From Zygnema cylindricum (lineage: Eukaryota > Streptophyta > Zygnematophyceae > Zygnematales > Zygnemataceae): a stretch of DNA of 10,000 bases. Below the pieces are notes generated by a model, which made no database searches, was not told where the DNA came from, and saw only the letters and a program-made list of their open reading frames with translations. The position numbers were made by a program, and so were the translations under genes. This document shows positions 1 to 8,885 of this stretch, in pieces (positions within the stretch are counted from its first letter, which is position 1; each line of letters begins with the position of its first letter). Location of the stretch: positions 1 to 10,000 of the forward strand of contig JBBHKE010001720.1 of the NCBI GenBank assembly GCA_037447655.1, given 5' to 3'.

Positions 1-203
1 CTTGGTTTGCTTAACCTCAACTACATGAGGTAAAAATCTTTCCCACCCCAGTTTTTCCATACAAAAAACAGTTTAATTCTCCATGTACTCAATAAACAAG
101 TATTATCCTTCTTTGATTCAAGTGATGATCATTTACTGACCATTGATTACTTGCGGCTAGCCTTTAAACCCTAGAAAAAACTCTAAAAAACCCTAAAAAA
201 ACT
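1..203. other. 3' flank/3' UTR of the pyruvyltransferase gene
   Basis: Downstream of the TAG on the coding strand there is AT-rich sequence with no further open frame of note. No canonical AATAAA is seen on the coding strand here; an AATTAAAC at about 90-83 is the closest variant. The poly(A) site may lie outside the window. Confidence 0.5.
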
Positions 204-209
204 CTAAAC
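168..209. repeat. Degenerate CCCTAAA-like repeat just past the stop codon
   Basis: Alternating AAACCCTAG, AAAACTCTAA, AAAACCCTAA and AACTCTAAACC words occur with a period of roughly 11-12 bases. They resemble plant-type telomere units (CCCTAAA) but are interrupted by A-runs and CTCTAAA variants, so this is a short interstitial or low-complexity repeat, not a telomere. The stop codon of the gene (206-204) falls inside it. Confidence 0.6.
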
Positions 210-1070
210 CTGTAAGTCGTCCAAGGCCTCCAGAGCCAAGTCTACTGCTTGTTCCCAAGAAGTTGCATGTTTTGCTCTCATATTCTTATCATTACAAGAA
301 GGGCGTGGGGCAAATATTGCCTTTCTATACCCAGTTATTTTCCCATAACTATTGTCTAAATAAATGTACGGCAATCCGAGAAGGGTGGACATAATTGTCC
401 CATGTAAACGATCCGTAACAATCACTCTCCCACCATCACAAAGGCACTCCTTTCCTGACTCAAATCCATTTTTGCATTTTTTAAATGATGTTTTGAGTGA
501 CCTCTTTCTCTTCAACCCACAAGGCCAATCAGCTACCTTGTAAGTCACGTTCCTACGATGCAGCTCTTTAAGTGAGCTTGTGAAATCCCCGAGGTTCTTT
601 CTAATCTCGGTATCTCTTCGTTTTAAAAAGAAGATATCGACTCGAGGTTTGCAACCAGTAGAGTCCTGAGGACCAATCATAAAGGCTCCATCTGGACAAA
701 GTTCCGAAGGATTTTTTTCAAATTCTGTCTTAAAGATATCCAAAGACGGAAAATCTCTCGCTAATAGAAGAAGCTGTGGATGTTTAGCTAAGATAGTTGC
801 ATCTACTTTGATATTTCTTTTATGAGAATATTTCACTGATTGTGGTAAAAAGACAAGAGGCAATTCACGAAATCTTTGTGAGAGTTTGAGATGGTGCAAT
901 TGAATTCCTCTATACTGGTCCCCGAAATTTCCTCCACCATGGACTGCAATGATACTATTATTAGGATGTTGACTTATTTTCTTCAAAATGGCATCATAGT
1001 TACAAGCCCTCGATGAGCAATAAACTGGACTAGGAATTCCCATCTCTTTTATAAAAAGCTGCTCTCCATA
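204..1070 (-). CDS. Polysaccharide pyruvyltransferase, terminal exon (residues ~80-367)
   Basis: This is the last and largest exon (288 codons plus TAG) of a PF04230-type polysaccharide pyruvyltransferase. The family transfers pyruvate from phosphoenolpyruvate to a sugar as a ketal; fungal Pvg1 does this on galactose of N-glycans, bacterial CsaB/ExoV on wall or exopolysaccharides. Visible motifs, numbered on the spliced 367-residue model: HGGGNFGD (123-130), LPQS (154-157), the LLLLARDFPSL stretch (179-189), PDGAFMIG (205-212), and the family signature VTDRLHGTI followed by LLGLPYIYLDN (297-318). RLH is the known donor-site motif in this family. The 5' end is set by a 3' splice site: a pyrimidine-rich run and CAG at 1073-1071 directly precede TAT GGA GAG. 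The open frame just upstream starts only with GTG and contains the acceptor CAG, so that start is artificial. The motif set looks intact. The sugar acceptor cannot be read from sequence. Family assignment is strong; activity is inferred. Confidence 0.93.
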   Translation of the reverse strand, partial: YGEQLFIKEMGIPSPVYCSSRACNYDAILKKISQHPNNSIIAVHGGGNFGDQYRGIQLHHLKLSQRFRELPLVFLPQSVKYSHKRNIKVDATILAKHPQLLLLARDFPSLDIFKTEFEKNPSELCPDGAFMIGPQDSTGCKPRVDIFFLKRRDTEIRKNLGDFTSSLKELHRRNVTYKVADWPCGLKRKRSLKTSFKKCKNGFESGKECLCDGGRVIVTDRLHGTIMSTLLGLPYIYLDNSYGKITGYRKAIFAPRPSCNDKNMRAKHATSWEQAVDLALEALDDLQV

Positions 1071-1502
1071 CTGCACAAGAAAAAGGAGAACATACGACTA
1101 TAAGTTGGGCTGTCGAAAGTTGACGATGGGAAAAGGGAAAACGTGAACGATAAAGCGAACTACCATGTTCTTTTGAAAACATATAAAAAATGAAGATTTC
1201 TACTGTACAGATATGGCCATGTTTGAGAAAATGAATTTTTCTTTGGGTCTCCTTTGTTTTTTGGCAACAAAGAATGGAAACCATCCCTTTCCACAGATAA
1301 ACAACCACGAGAATGACTGATACAAATTGCCAATTTTTCCTTGATTGCCAAAAAAAAACCGTAAACATAAGAAAGGAAGTAGGAAAGATATCACCAATAC
1401 ACGAAAGGGAGAGGGAGAGGGAGAGGGAGAGGGGAGGGAGAGAGCACTGGCATAAAAAGAGAGAGGGATTGAAAGAGAGAATGGGTGATATTCTTGGCAC
1501 AC
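1071..1502 (-). other. Intron 2 of the pyruvyltransferase gene
   Basis: This 432-nt GT-AG intron lies between two exons whose protein sequences join cleanly. On the coding strand it starts GTGTGC and ends in a pyrimidine-rich run (TTCTCCTTTTTCTTGTG) before CAG. Open frames of 63-193 codons crossing it in either orientation have no recognisable product, and I treat them as chance. It carries one simple-sequence tract, listed separately. Confidence 0.85.
1403..1471 (+). repeat. GAGAGG-type purine tract in intron 2
   Basis: About 40 bases of GGGAGA units (1407-1444), with a looser GA-rich tail to about 1471, are purine-rich on the plus strand and therefore CCCTCT-like in the pre-mRNA. The large CCCTCT block at 2029-2667 has the opposite orientation, so the two tracts are complementary in the transcript. 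Confidence 0.9.
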
Positions 1503-1685
1503 CTCAATGAAACAGTCTCCAAGATTGTAATGCCACACCATGTCCACGAGCTGAATAAACTTTCCTTTAACACGAGGACCAATCACACGTCGGTATTCAT
1601 CTTGCAGTTCTCTGATGCATTGCTTTCGTTGGTTGTCTTTGTACTCAAAAGTTGACAATTCTGTAGGCTGGACTCGAACTATGGC
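1503..1685 (-). CDS. Polysaccharide pyruvyltransferase, middle exon (residues 19-79)
   Basis: This 183-nt exon (61 codons, phase 0 at both ends) supplies the N-terminal part of the pyruvyltransferase domain. Its end reads LVDMVWHYNLGDCFIE and joins YGEQLF of the next exon. That recreates the family's opening pattern, in which an N-x-GD motif is followed by a short helix with G-E. The acceptor is TTTTATGTCAG (AG at 1687-1686) after a pyrimidine-rich stretch. The donor is GAG|GTGTGC (GT at 1502-1501), weaker than consensus, but the protein continuity strongly supports it. Upstream in this frame the sequence stays open to a stop at about 1811-1809 but holds no ATG, so translation must begin in another exon. 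Confidence 0.9.
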
Positions 1686-2028
1686 CTGACATAAAATAGT
1701 CAAAAAGGATAACAAAGACAAACATTTACATGATTCAACTTTGTAAAATTGGAATTCATTTATTTCATGTGTCTTTTGCACTATCCCTGATGCTTGTGAA
1801 TGGTAAAGTTAATGCGATTAGTTTGATTCAAAATGAAACTTATCCATACTATATACATGAGGCAAACAACGTTGAGAAACTTCAGTGCTGGAAAACCACA
1901 AAATGCTGCAAATTGGAGTTCTTCCGGTAGAGTAGCATAGTTTAAAATCCACGAACTAAAATTCTGTGGTTTGCAAAAAAGAAAAATGTGGATGTGAGCG
2001 AAGAAGAAAAAGAAGCAAAAGAATCACT

Positions 2029-2667
2029 CGCCCTATTCCTCGCCCTCTCCCTCTCCCTCTCCCTCTCCCGCTCCCTCTCTCTACCCCCCCCTTCTCCCTC
2101 TCCCTCTCCCCCCCCTTTCTCCTTCTCCCTCCCCCTTCTCCCTCTCCCCCCCTTCTCCCTCTCCCTCTCCACCCGTTATCCCTCTCCCTCTCCCTCTCCC
2201 CCCTTCTCCCTCTCCCTCTCCCTCTCCCCCCATCTCCCTCTCCCTCTCCCCCCATCTCCCTCTCCCTCTCCCCCCCTTCTCCCTCTCCCTCTCCCTCTCC
2301 CTCTCCCTCTCCCTCTCCCTCTCCCCCCCTTGTCCCTCTTACCCTCCCTCTCCCTCGCCCTCCGCCCTCGCCCTCGCCCTCCTCCCTCGCCCCTCGCCCT
2401 CGCCCTCTCCCTCCTCCCTCTCCCTCTCCCTCTCCCTCTCCTCTCTCCCTCTCCCTCTCCCTCTCCTCTCTCCCTCTCCCTCTCCCTCTCCCTCTCCCTC
2501 TCCCTCTCCCTCTCCCTCTCCCTCTCCCTCTCCCTCTCCCTCGCCCTCTCCCTCTCCCTCTCCCTCGCCCTCTCCCTCTCCCTCTCCCTCTCCCTCTCCC
2601 TCTCCCTCTCCCTCTCCCTCTCCTTCCCCCTCCCGCTCCCCCTCCCCCTCCCCCTCCTCCTCCCCCT
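2029..2667 (+). repeat. CCCTCT polypyrimidine simple-sequence block
   Basis: About 640 bases are almost pure C and T on the plus strand, built on CCCTCT. The left part (2029-2400) is degenerate, with C-runs of six to nine. The right part (about 2440-2625) is nearly perfect, with scattered CTCGCC variants; the last 40 bases shift to CCCCCT/CCTCCT. The minus strand is a homopurine tract with many GGG runs, prone to triplex (H-DNA) or quadruplex folding. Open frames rich in Ser, Pro and Leu across it only reflect the repeat unit. Confidence 0.97.
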
Positions 2668-2756
2668 ATGCCTGCATATGTATATCTACATGCATATGTT
2701 GATGTATAATGTACATGTATATATGTGTGTGTGTGTTTTCGTTTACATTTATGTAT
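2668..2756 (+). repeat. TA/TG-rich transition between the two arrays
   Basis: Short overlapping TGCATATG, ACATGTATAT and (TG)n words, with a GTTTACATTTATG break, link the pyrimidine block to the hexanucleotide array. This looks like decayed TATGTG-type repeat with point changes. Confidence 0.7.
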
Positions 2757-2972
2757 GCATAATGTATGTGAATATGTATGTGTATGTGAATGTGTATGTG
2801 TATGTGTATGTGTATGTGAATGTGTATGTGTGTGTATGTGTATGTGTATGTGTTTGTGTATGTGTTTGTGTATGTGTTTGTTTATGTGTATGTGAATGTG
2901 TATGTGTATGTGTGTGTATATGTATGTGTTGTTGTATGTGTTTGTGTATGTGTTTGTTTATGTGTATGTGAA

Positions 2973-3003
<31 letters not shown>

Positions 3004-3160
3004 GGGTATGTGTATGTGAATGTGAATGTGTATGTGAATTTGTATGTATGTGAATGTGTGTGTTTGTGTTTGTGCATGTGTATGTTAATGTGTATGTGTA
3101 TGTGTATGTGTACGTGTATGGGTATGTGTATGTGAATGTGTATGTGTATGTGTATGTGAA

Positions 3161-3209
<49 letters not shown>

Positions 3210-3289
3210 GTGAATGTGAATGTGTATGTGAATGTGTATTTGTATGTGAATATGTATGTGTATGTGAATGTGTATGTGTATGTGAATGT

Positions 3290-3370
3290 GAATGTGTATG
3301 TGTTTGTGTATGTGTTTGTGTATGTGTTTGTGAATCTGTATGTGTGTATGTGTATGTGTATGTGTTTGTG
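3290..3370 (+). repeat. Shorter array duplication, copy 1
   Basis: A block with three TTTGTG units followed by the rare word GAATCTGTATGTGTGTATG (starts at 3332) recurs at about 3688-3768 (GAATCTG at 3730), an offset of 398 bp. It shows a second, independent round of segmental duplication in the array. Confidence 0.8.
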
Positions 3371-3378
3371 TATGTGTT

Positions 3379-3427
<49 letters not shown>

Positions 3428-3534
3428 GTGTTTGTGTATGTGTTTGTGTATGTGTTTGTTTATGTGTATGTGAATGTGTATGAGTATGTGTATGTGTATG
3501 TGTATGTGAATGTGTATGTGTATGTGTATGTGAA

Positions 3535-3571
<37 letters not shown>

Positions 3572-3624
3572 GTGAATATGAATGTGTATGTGAATGTGTA
3601 TGTATATGTGTATGTGTATGTGAA

Positions 3625-3655
<31 letters not shown>

Positions 3656-3687
3656 GTGAATGTGTATGTGTATGTGTATGTGTATGT

Positions 3688-3768
3688 GAATGTGTATGTG
3701 TTTGTGTATGTGTTTGTGTATGTGTTTGTGAATCTGTATGTGTGTATGTGTATGTGTATGTGTTTGTG
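3688..3768 (+). repeat. Shorter array duplication, copy 2
   Basis: Partner of the block at 3290-3370, with the same order of TTTGTG variants and the same GAATCTG landmark. Sequence to the left of the block matches less well, so the duplicated unit is probably short or its left part has diverged. Confidence 0.8.
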
Positions 3769-3810
3769 TATGTGTTTGTGTATGTGTTTGTGTATGTGTA
3801 TGTGTATGTG

Positions 3811-3895
3811 ATTGGTATATGTATATGTATGTGTATGTGTATGGGTATGTGTATGTGAATGTGAATGTGTATGTGAATTTGTATGTGTATGTGAA

Positions 3896-3938
<43 letters not shown>

Positions 3939-4101
3939 GTGTTTGTGTATGTGTATGTGCATGTGTATGTGTATATGTATGTGAATGTGTATGTGTATGT
4001 GAATGTTCATGTGAATGTTCATGTGAATGTGCATGTGTATGTGTTTGTGTATGTGTATGTGAATGTGTATGTGTATGTGTGTGTATGTCGGTGTATGTGT
4101 T

Positions 4102-4150
<49 letters not shown>

Positions 4151-4221
4151 TTGTATGTGTATGTGTATGTGTTTGTGTATGTGTATATGTTTGTGTATGT
4201 GTATGTGTATGTGTATATGTA

Positions 4222-4252
<31 letters not shown>

Positions 4253-4405
4253 GTGTGTGTGAATGTGTGTGTGTATGTGTATGTGTATGTGTTTGTGTAT
4301 GTGTATGTGAATGTGTATGTGTATGTGTGTGTATGTCTTTGTGTATGTGAATGTGTATGTGTATGTGTATGTGAATGGGTATGTATTTGTCTTTGTGTAT
4401 GTGTT

Positions 4406-4478
<73 letters not shown>

Positions 4479-4600
4479 GTGTTTGTGTATGTGTATGTGT
4501 TTGTGCATGTGTATGTGTATATGTATGTGAATGTGTATGTGTATGTGAATGTGCATGTGAATGTGCATGTGTATGTGTTTGTGTATGTGTATGTGAATGT
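3811..4600 (+). repeat. Long internal duplication in the array, copy A
   Basis: This segment begins with the landmark ATTGGTATATGTATATG and carries a fixed order of variant units (TATGGG, paired AATGTTCATG, GCATGTG, GTATGTCGG, TATTTGTATG, GTATGTCTTTG, AATGGGTATGTATTTG). The same order recurs 1365 bp downstream. One visible difference is G at 4090 against T at 5455; a few one-unit length changes lie near 4300-4400. Confidence 0.9.
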
Positions 4601-4637
4601 GTATGTGTATGTGTGTGTATGTCTTTGTGTATGTGTT

Positions 4638-4758
<121 letters not shown>

Positions 4759-4811
4759 GTGTTTGTGTATGTGTATGTGTTTGTGTATGTGTATGTGTAT
4801 GTGTATATGTA

Positions 4812-4848
<37 letters not shown>

Positions 4849-5027
4849 GTGTGTGTGAATGTGTATGTGTATGTGTATGTGTATGTGTAAGTGTACGTGT
4901 ACGTGTTCGTGTATGTGTATGTGTTTGTGTATGTGTATGTGTTTGTGTATGTGTATGTGTATGTGTATATGTATGTGTATGTGTATGTGTATGTGTATGT
5001 GTTTGTGTATGTGTATGTGTTTGTGTA

Positions 5028-5094
<67 letters not shown>

Positions 5095-5120
5095 GTGTTT
5101 GTGTATGTGTATGTGTATGT

Positions 5121-5141
5121 GTATGCGTATGCGTATGCGTA

Positions 5142-5146
<5 letters not shown>
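5121..5146 (+). repeat. TATGCG variant cluster in the array
   Basis: Three consecutive TATGCG units sit inside TATGTG repeats. They are the only run of this CpG-bearing variant in the array, which points to very local unit amplification. Confidence 0.85.
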
Positions 5147-5172
<26 letters not shown>

Positions 5173-5175
5173 GTG

Positions 5176-5260
5176 ATTGGTATATGTATATGTATGTGTA
5201 TGTGTATGGGTATGTGTATGTGAATGTGAATGTGTATGTGAATTTGTATGTGTATGTGAA

Positions 5261-5303
<43 letters not shown>

Positions 5304-5466
5304 GTGTTTGTGTATGTGTATGTGCATGTGTATGTGTATATGTATGTGAATGTGTATGTGTATGTGAATGTTCATGTGAATGTTCATGTGAATGTGCATG
5401 TGTATGTGTTTGTGTATGTGTATGTGAATGTGTATGTGTATGTGTGTGTATGTCTGTGTATGTGTT

Positions 5467-5521
<55 letters not shown>

Positions 5522-5592
5522 TTGTATGTGTATGTGTATGTGTTTGTGTATGTGTATATGTTTGTGTATGTGTATGTGTATGTGTATATGTA

Positions 5593-5623
<31 letters not shown>

Positions 5624-5776
5624 GTGTGTGTGAATGTGTGTGTGTATGTGTATGTGTATGTGTTTTTGTATGTGTATGTGAATGTGTATGTGTATGTGTG
5701 TGTATGTCTTTGTGTATGTGAATGTGTATGTGTATGTGTATGTGAATGGGTATGTATTTGTCTTTGTGTTTGTGTT

Positions 5777-5849
<73 letters not shown>

Positions 5850-5965
5850 GTGTTTGTGTATGTGTTTGTGCATGTGTATGTGTATATGTATGTGAATGTG
5901 TATGTGTATGTGAATGTGCATGTGAATGTGCATGTGTATGTGTTTGTGTATGTGTATGTGAATGT
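5176..5965 (+). repeat. Long internal duplication in the array, copy B
   Basis: Matches copy A at 3811-4600. The offset is 1365 at both the left landmark (ATTGG at 3811 and 5176) and the right landmark (GCATGTG with C at 4506 and 5871). Small internal indels shift it to 1371 around 5682. The match ends near a TG run at about 5975. Confidence 0.9.
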
Positions 5966-5973
5966 GTATGTGT

Positions 5974-5996
5974 TTGTGTGTGTGTGTGTGTGTGTA

Positions 5997-6018
<22 letters not shown>
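5974..6018 (+). repeat. (TG)n dinucleotide run in the array
   Basis: A run of TG dinucleotides broken once by an A (GTGTATGTG) marks the right end of duplication copy B and separates it from the nearly perfect terminal TATGTG stretch. Confidence 0.85.
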
Positions 6019-6055
<37 letters not shown>

Positions 6056-6060
6056 GTGTT

Positions 6061-6211
<151 letters not shown>

Positions 6212-6551
6212 GTAATTGTAAATGTATGTGTATTCAGATACACTCGACCAGGGGATTTAAATGACCACTATAGAGGTAAGTCACTGCATGTTTTCAGATT
6301 TGGGACAATCAACAGTAATACATGTACTAAAAATATGGCCTCCATAGATCTCGCGACAGGATCACAACTGTCCAATTTTTATAATGGTGAAAAATGAACA
6401 GGTTGAGAATTAGAAAAAAAAAATGTTTAGAATAATCCTCAAGATCTTAATGGTAACATTTCTTAAAACATGAGAGACAGTGACAAAGAAATATATGGAG
6501 AAGAAAAACCTAAGAGATTAAGCAACAGACCAGGGGGGTTTTCCCACTTAC

Positions 6552-6605
6552 CTGCAGCAATGCGAGAACTGTCAGTGTGAAGTGACGCAATAGCGGGCCT
6601 GCCAT
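6552..6605 (-). CDS. Proposed first coding exon: signal anchor/peptide of the pyruvyltransferase
   Basis: An ATG at 6605-6603 in good context (CCAGCC before ATGGCA) opens an 18-codon exon, MAGPLLRHFTLTVLALLQ. It ends at a perfect CAG|GTAAGT donor (GT at 6551-6550). The exon ends in phase 0, and the next exon starts in phase 0 with AIVRV, so the join gives one hydrophobic run (FTLTVLALLQAIV, residues 9-21) behind a short positive N-terminus. That is what a secretory-pathway enzyme of this family needs. No in-frame ATG lies upstream before a TAA at about 6698-6696. I found no competing ATG-plus-donor exon in 1690-2030. The link across about 4.9 kb of intron is inference and needs transcript data; this could instead be the first exon of a different minus-strand transcript. 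Confidence 0.6.
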
Positions 6606-6975
6606 GGCTGGAATAGAAGCACGAATTTTTTTTTCGACTAACGAATACCACGCATTTTGAAGGTACCGTACTAAATATTTCGTGCGGCCAATTTCTTACG
6701 GCCGCACTAAACTTCCACAAAGCAAATTCTTAAGTCGAGTCGGTTTGGAACCAGAAATAGAGTTCTCAGGTCAGATCTTGAACTGCCCAATCATGATCTT
6801 CACTTATTAAGTTATTTTTGGCTTACATAGTCAATAAGACAATACCCACTTCTTTTTTTCCGCAAAATCTGCCGTTGTTAAATACTGCGAGAGACCAGGT
6901 AAAGACAAAATAAGCGTGACGGGATATTTTCTGGCAAAGACTATTGCAGTATTTTGTTGGATTTCGGCCCCGGAC
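6606..6975. other. 5' flank of the proposed first exon; no gene seen
   Basis: This should contain the 5' UTR and promoter of the minus-strand gene if the first exon is right. I see no convincing TATA box at a suitable distance. AT-rich words and a 9-T run occur, and a GGCCGCACTAAA / TGCGGCC pair lies near 6683-6712. An 85-codon minus-strand open frame over 6463-6720 reads through the donor site in another frame and has no recognisable product. Confidence 0.4.
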
Positions 6976-7400
6976 TTCCATTAGCAAAAAAGTAGGGTTG
7001 TTTACTGATGGCCGTACCGTTTTGTACAGCTTCGTACCACTCTTTTTTTTTGCTAAATAAACATCTTTACGGTTAAATCTCCAAGGTTGTAGGCTTAAAA
7101 AATGACCGTCGGATTCGCTGCACTTTTTATCCGAGACGCCACGCCGCTAACCCGACAGTGTGTGGCGAATGTCCTCAGTGAGGACACTTTGCACACACTG
7201 AACGTGTACAAATGGCCCGCGTGGAATGGAAAAAATCCACGATGAGCGCGCGTGGGTGCGAAAAAAAATCCATATGCCTTTCGGTGGATGCGAATCCGCC
7301 GAAATTATCCCGTCACGCTCCCACCATCAAAGTTTGCCGCCGCCTTTTTGTCGTTCCAATTGAAATTTTAGATGGTACACCGCAAATCGTTATTAGCGCT
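6976..7400 (+). repeat. Diverged direct duplication, copy 1
   Basis: Several landmarks recur in the same order about 945 bp downstream: TTCCATTAGC...TTGTTTACTGA (6979-7009), a GTACCGTTTTGTACAG word (7014-7029), a GTGGA...TCCACGATGAGCGCGC word (about 7220-7247), GGTGGATGCGAA..CCGCCGAAA (about 7282-7302) and AAGTTTGCCGCCGCC (about 7330). Identity is low and only eye-aligned. A 68-codon open frame at 7212-7418 has no recognisable domain; it may be decayed mobile-element sequence. Confidence 0.55.
7156..7200. repeat. 45-bp imperfect palindrome
   Basis: CAGTGTGTG (7156-7164) pairs with CACACACTG (7192-7200), and TGTCCTCA (7170-7177) pairs with TGAGGACA (7179-7186), exactly symmetric about base 7178. 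A five-base internal mismatch separates outer and inner arms. It could be a transposon terminal hairpin, a protein-binding palindrome or a chance foldback. Confidence 0.85.
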
Positions 7401-7482
7401 GAGAAATTATTAGTGTAAGGAACAAATTAGCGTCATTCATTCTAATTTAGTGCCAGGAGACGTGGCAGATTATTGTCCACTT

Positions 7483-7513
7483 CCTTAAATAGTGTAGTTT
7501 ATTATATTTAAGG
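7483..7513. repeat. AT-rich hairpin
   Basis: CCTTAAATA (7483-7491) and TATTTAAGG (7505-7513) are perfect inverted repeats around a 13-base loop. No terminator-like T run is tied to it, and no function can be assigned. Confidence 0.7.
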
Positions 7514-7589
7514 TATTAATGTCAAAATTTTGGGGTGCCGATATAGAGTTCAAAATGCTAATTAAGATTCGCGGTGTACTAAACCTTGC

Positions 7590-7657
7590 AATTTTCGCGC
7601 TACGGACAACCGGTGAGAATGGTAATTTTCGCGCTACTGATAACTGGTGATAATGGT
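7590..7657 (+). repeat. 34-bp tandem duplication (2 copies)
   Basis: Two adjacent 34-base copies, 7590-7623 and 7624-7657, share AATTTTCGCGCTAC at their start and AATGGT at their end. They differ at four positions by eye, all G or C changed to T in the second copy. Confidence 0.9.
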
Positions 7658-7743
7658 GAGAGGAGGCAGCGCACGCGTCCACGTCGCCCCCTTTTCATTC
7701 CGTTTTACGACGCGCCGCGCCGCTCGATCCTTCACATCTATAA

Positions 7744-7823
7744 ATATGTTTAGGGTTTTCCTATCATTAGTGTTTATTTCTATACAAAAAAAAAACACAA
7801 CCAGTAAACCACCCTAAACATAT
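7744..7823. repeat. 80-bp foldback with telomere-like arms
   Basis: ATATGTTTAGGG (7744-7755) and CCCTAAACATAT (7812-7823) are perfect 12-bp inverted repeats. A concentric inner pair GTGTTT (7770-7775) / AAACAC (7793-7798) extends the fold. The arms contain TTTAGGG/CCCTAAA, and another CCCTAAA follows at 7827. It could be a small foldback element; I see no clear target-site duplication. Confidence 0.75.
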
Positions 7824-7917
7824 ATCCCTAAAAATGCAAAGTACCCGGGCGGTACAGCTATTACCTCCGTTGGTACAGATATTGCGTTCAGACTGCATTT
7901 TAAGATTCGTAGGGTGA

Positions 7918-8440
7918 GGTTCCATTGGGGAAAAAATGTCGTTGTTTACTGAAAGTCGTACTGTTTCATACAGTGCTGTACCAAACAAAAAAAAATGTCA
8001 GAAAAACAAGCCTACTGAATGAGGGATTTGATTCTCCACGTTTATGGGCGTAAACGTATACCATCACATGCATAATCGGATACATCGTCGTCTGACACTT
8101 TCAGTTCGTAACAAGTGACCCGGAGTAGGTCAATTCTAAGCGCCTAAACGAATAGCATCTTGCCTCGTGGAAAAGTGAACAAGTATCCACGACGATCGCG
8201 CAACCAGATGGGTACACGTCGCATATGATATGTGCCTTCCGCCAAGGAGGATGCGAAGCCACCGAAAGCCCCAAGAAAATATTTGACGGAGGATATTGTT
8301 TCACGCTTCTGTTGTCATCCACTAACCATTCTTACATATTCGTACGCTTTTACAAATCTTAAGTTTCGTCCGCCTTTACAGATTTTATTCAATGCGTCGT
8401 ATGAGTCACTTTTTACTTTCGTTGGTACAAATATGTGGTC
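7918..8440 (+). repeat. Diverged direct duplication, copy 2
   Basis: Counterpart of 6976-7400: TTCCATTGGGG...TTGTTTACTGAA, a GTACTGTTTCATACAG word, CTCGTGGA...TCCACGACGATCGCGC, GGAGGATGCGAAGCCACCGAAAG and AAGTTTCGTCCGCC follow in the same order, with spacing growing from about 942 to 1031 bp. An open frame of 123 codons (8232-8603, plus) covers its right part. At protein level its start (KEDAKPPK) resembles SVDANPPK in copy 1, but I recognise no family, so I do not call it a gene. Confidence 0.55.
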
Positions 8441-8584
8441 ACAATTTGCTGTAAGAGATTCTTTGAAGATTGCTAAAATCATATTCATCTATTACTTGGA
8501 CCAATCAAAGCGTGTTAAACAAATAAAATCTCGGTTATTGACCCGACACAATGGAACGATGGCTTCAGTAAACGAATTTTTGAT

Positions 8585-8711
8585 GTTTACAGAGACAACC
8601 TAATGGAACAACGCTCTTAGAAGATTTCAAGCATCGAATATTAACGTACGTGTTACCAACCAGAATGAACCACGCAAATAAAAAGTGGTTTACTGACGCG
8701 ACCTAATGGAA
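8585..8711 (+). repeat. Short direct repeat pair (24 bp, offset 103)
   Basis: The 24-base copies at 8585-8608 and 8688-8711 both start GTTTAC and end ACCTAATGGAA, with four central differences. The GTTTAC word also occurs in the duplicated blocks at 6976 and 7918, so this may be another fragment of the same repeat family. Confidence 0.65.
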
Positions 8712-8885
8712 GACATGGCAATCAGCAAACGTATCCGTACAGTTACTGAAACCGCTAATAGAAGTCCGGCCTTATGTCGATATGGAATCGGTTGGTCTCG
8801 GATCGATATATCGCGAACCCCCACTGTTCAATAACGGTTACATCGCGATAATTTTCTTTCGGATACACGACACTACAACAAATAT

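Noticed and set aside
1664-1685. GTTCGAGTCC on the minus strand resembles a tRNA B box
   Set aside because: No A box or cloverleaf upstream; it falls in the coding sequence right after the exon 2 acceptor.
1200-1781. 193-codon minus-strand frame starting near 1781 as an unspliced pyruvyltransferase start
   Set aside because: The start is GTG, not ATG. The hydrophobic stretch before the real exon is just the translated pyrimidine-rich acceptor, and the frame runs past the domain break into intron 2.
1966-2971. Plus-strand Pro/Ser/Leu-rich open frames over the CCCTCT block
   Set aside because: Pure products of the simple repeat; they run directly into the TATGTG array and have no other domain.
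8232-8603. 123-codon plus-strand open frame as a gene
   Set aside because: No recognisable domain or clear exon borders; it lies in a diverged duplicated repeat. The peptide resemblance to copy 1 is too short to support a protein family.
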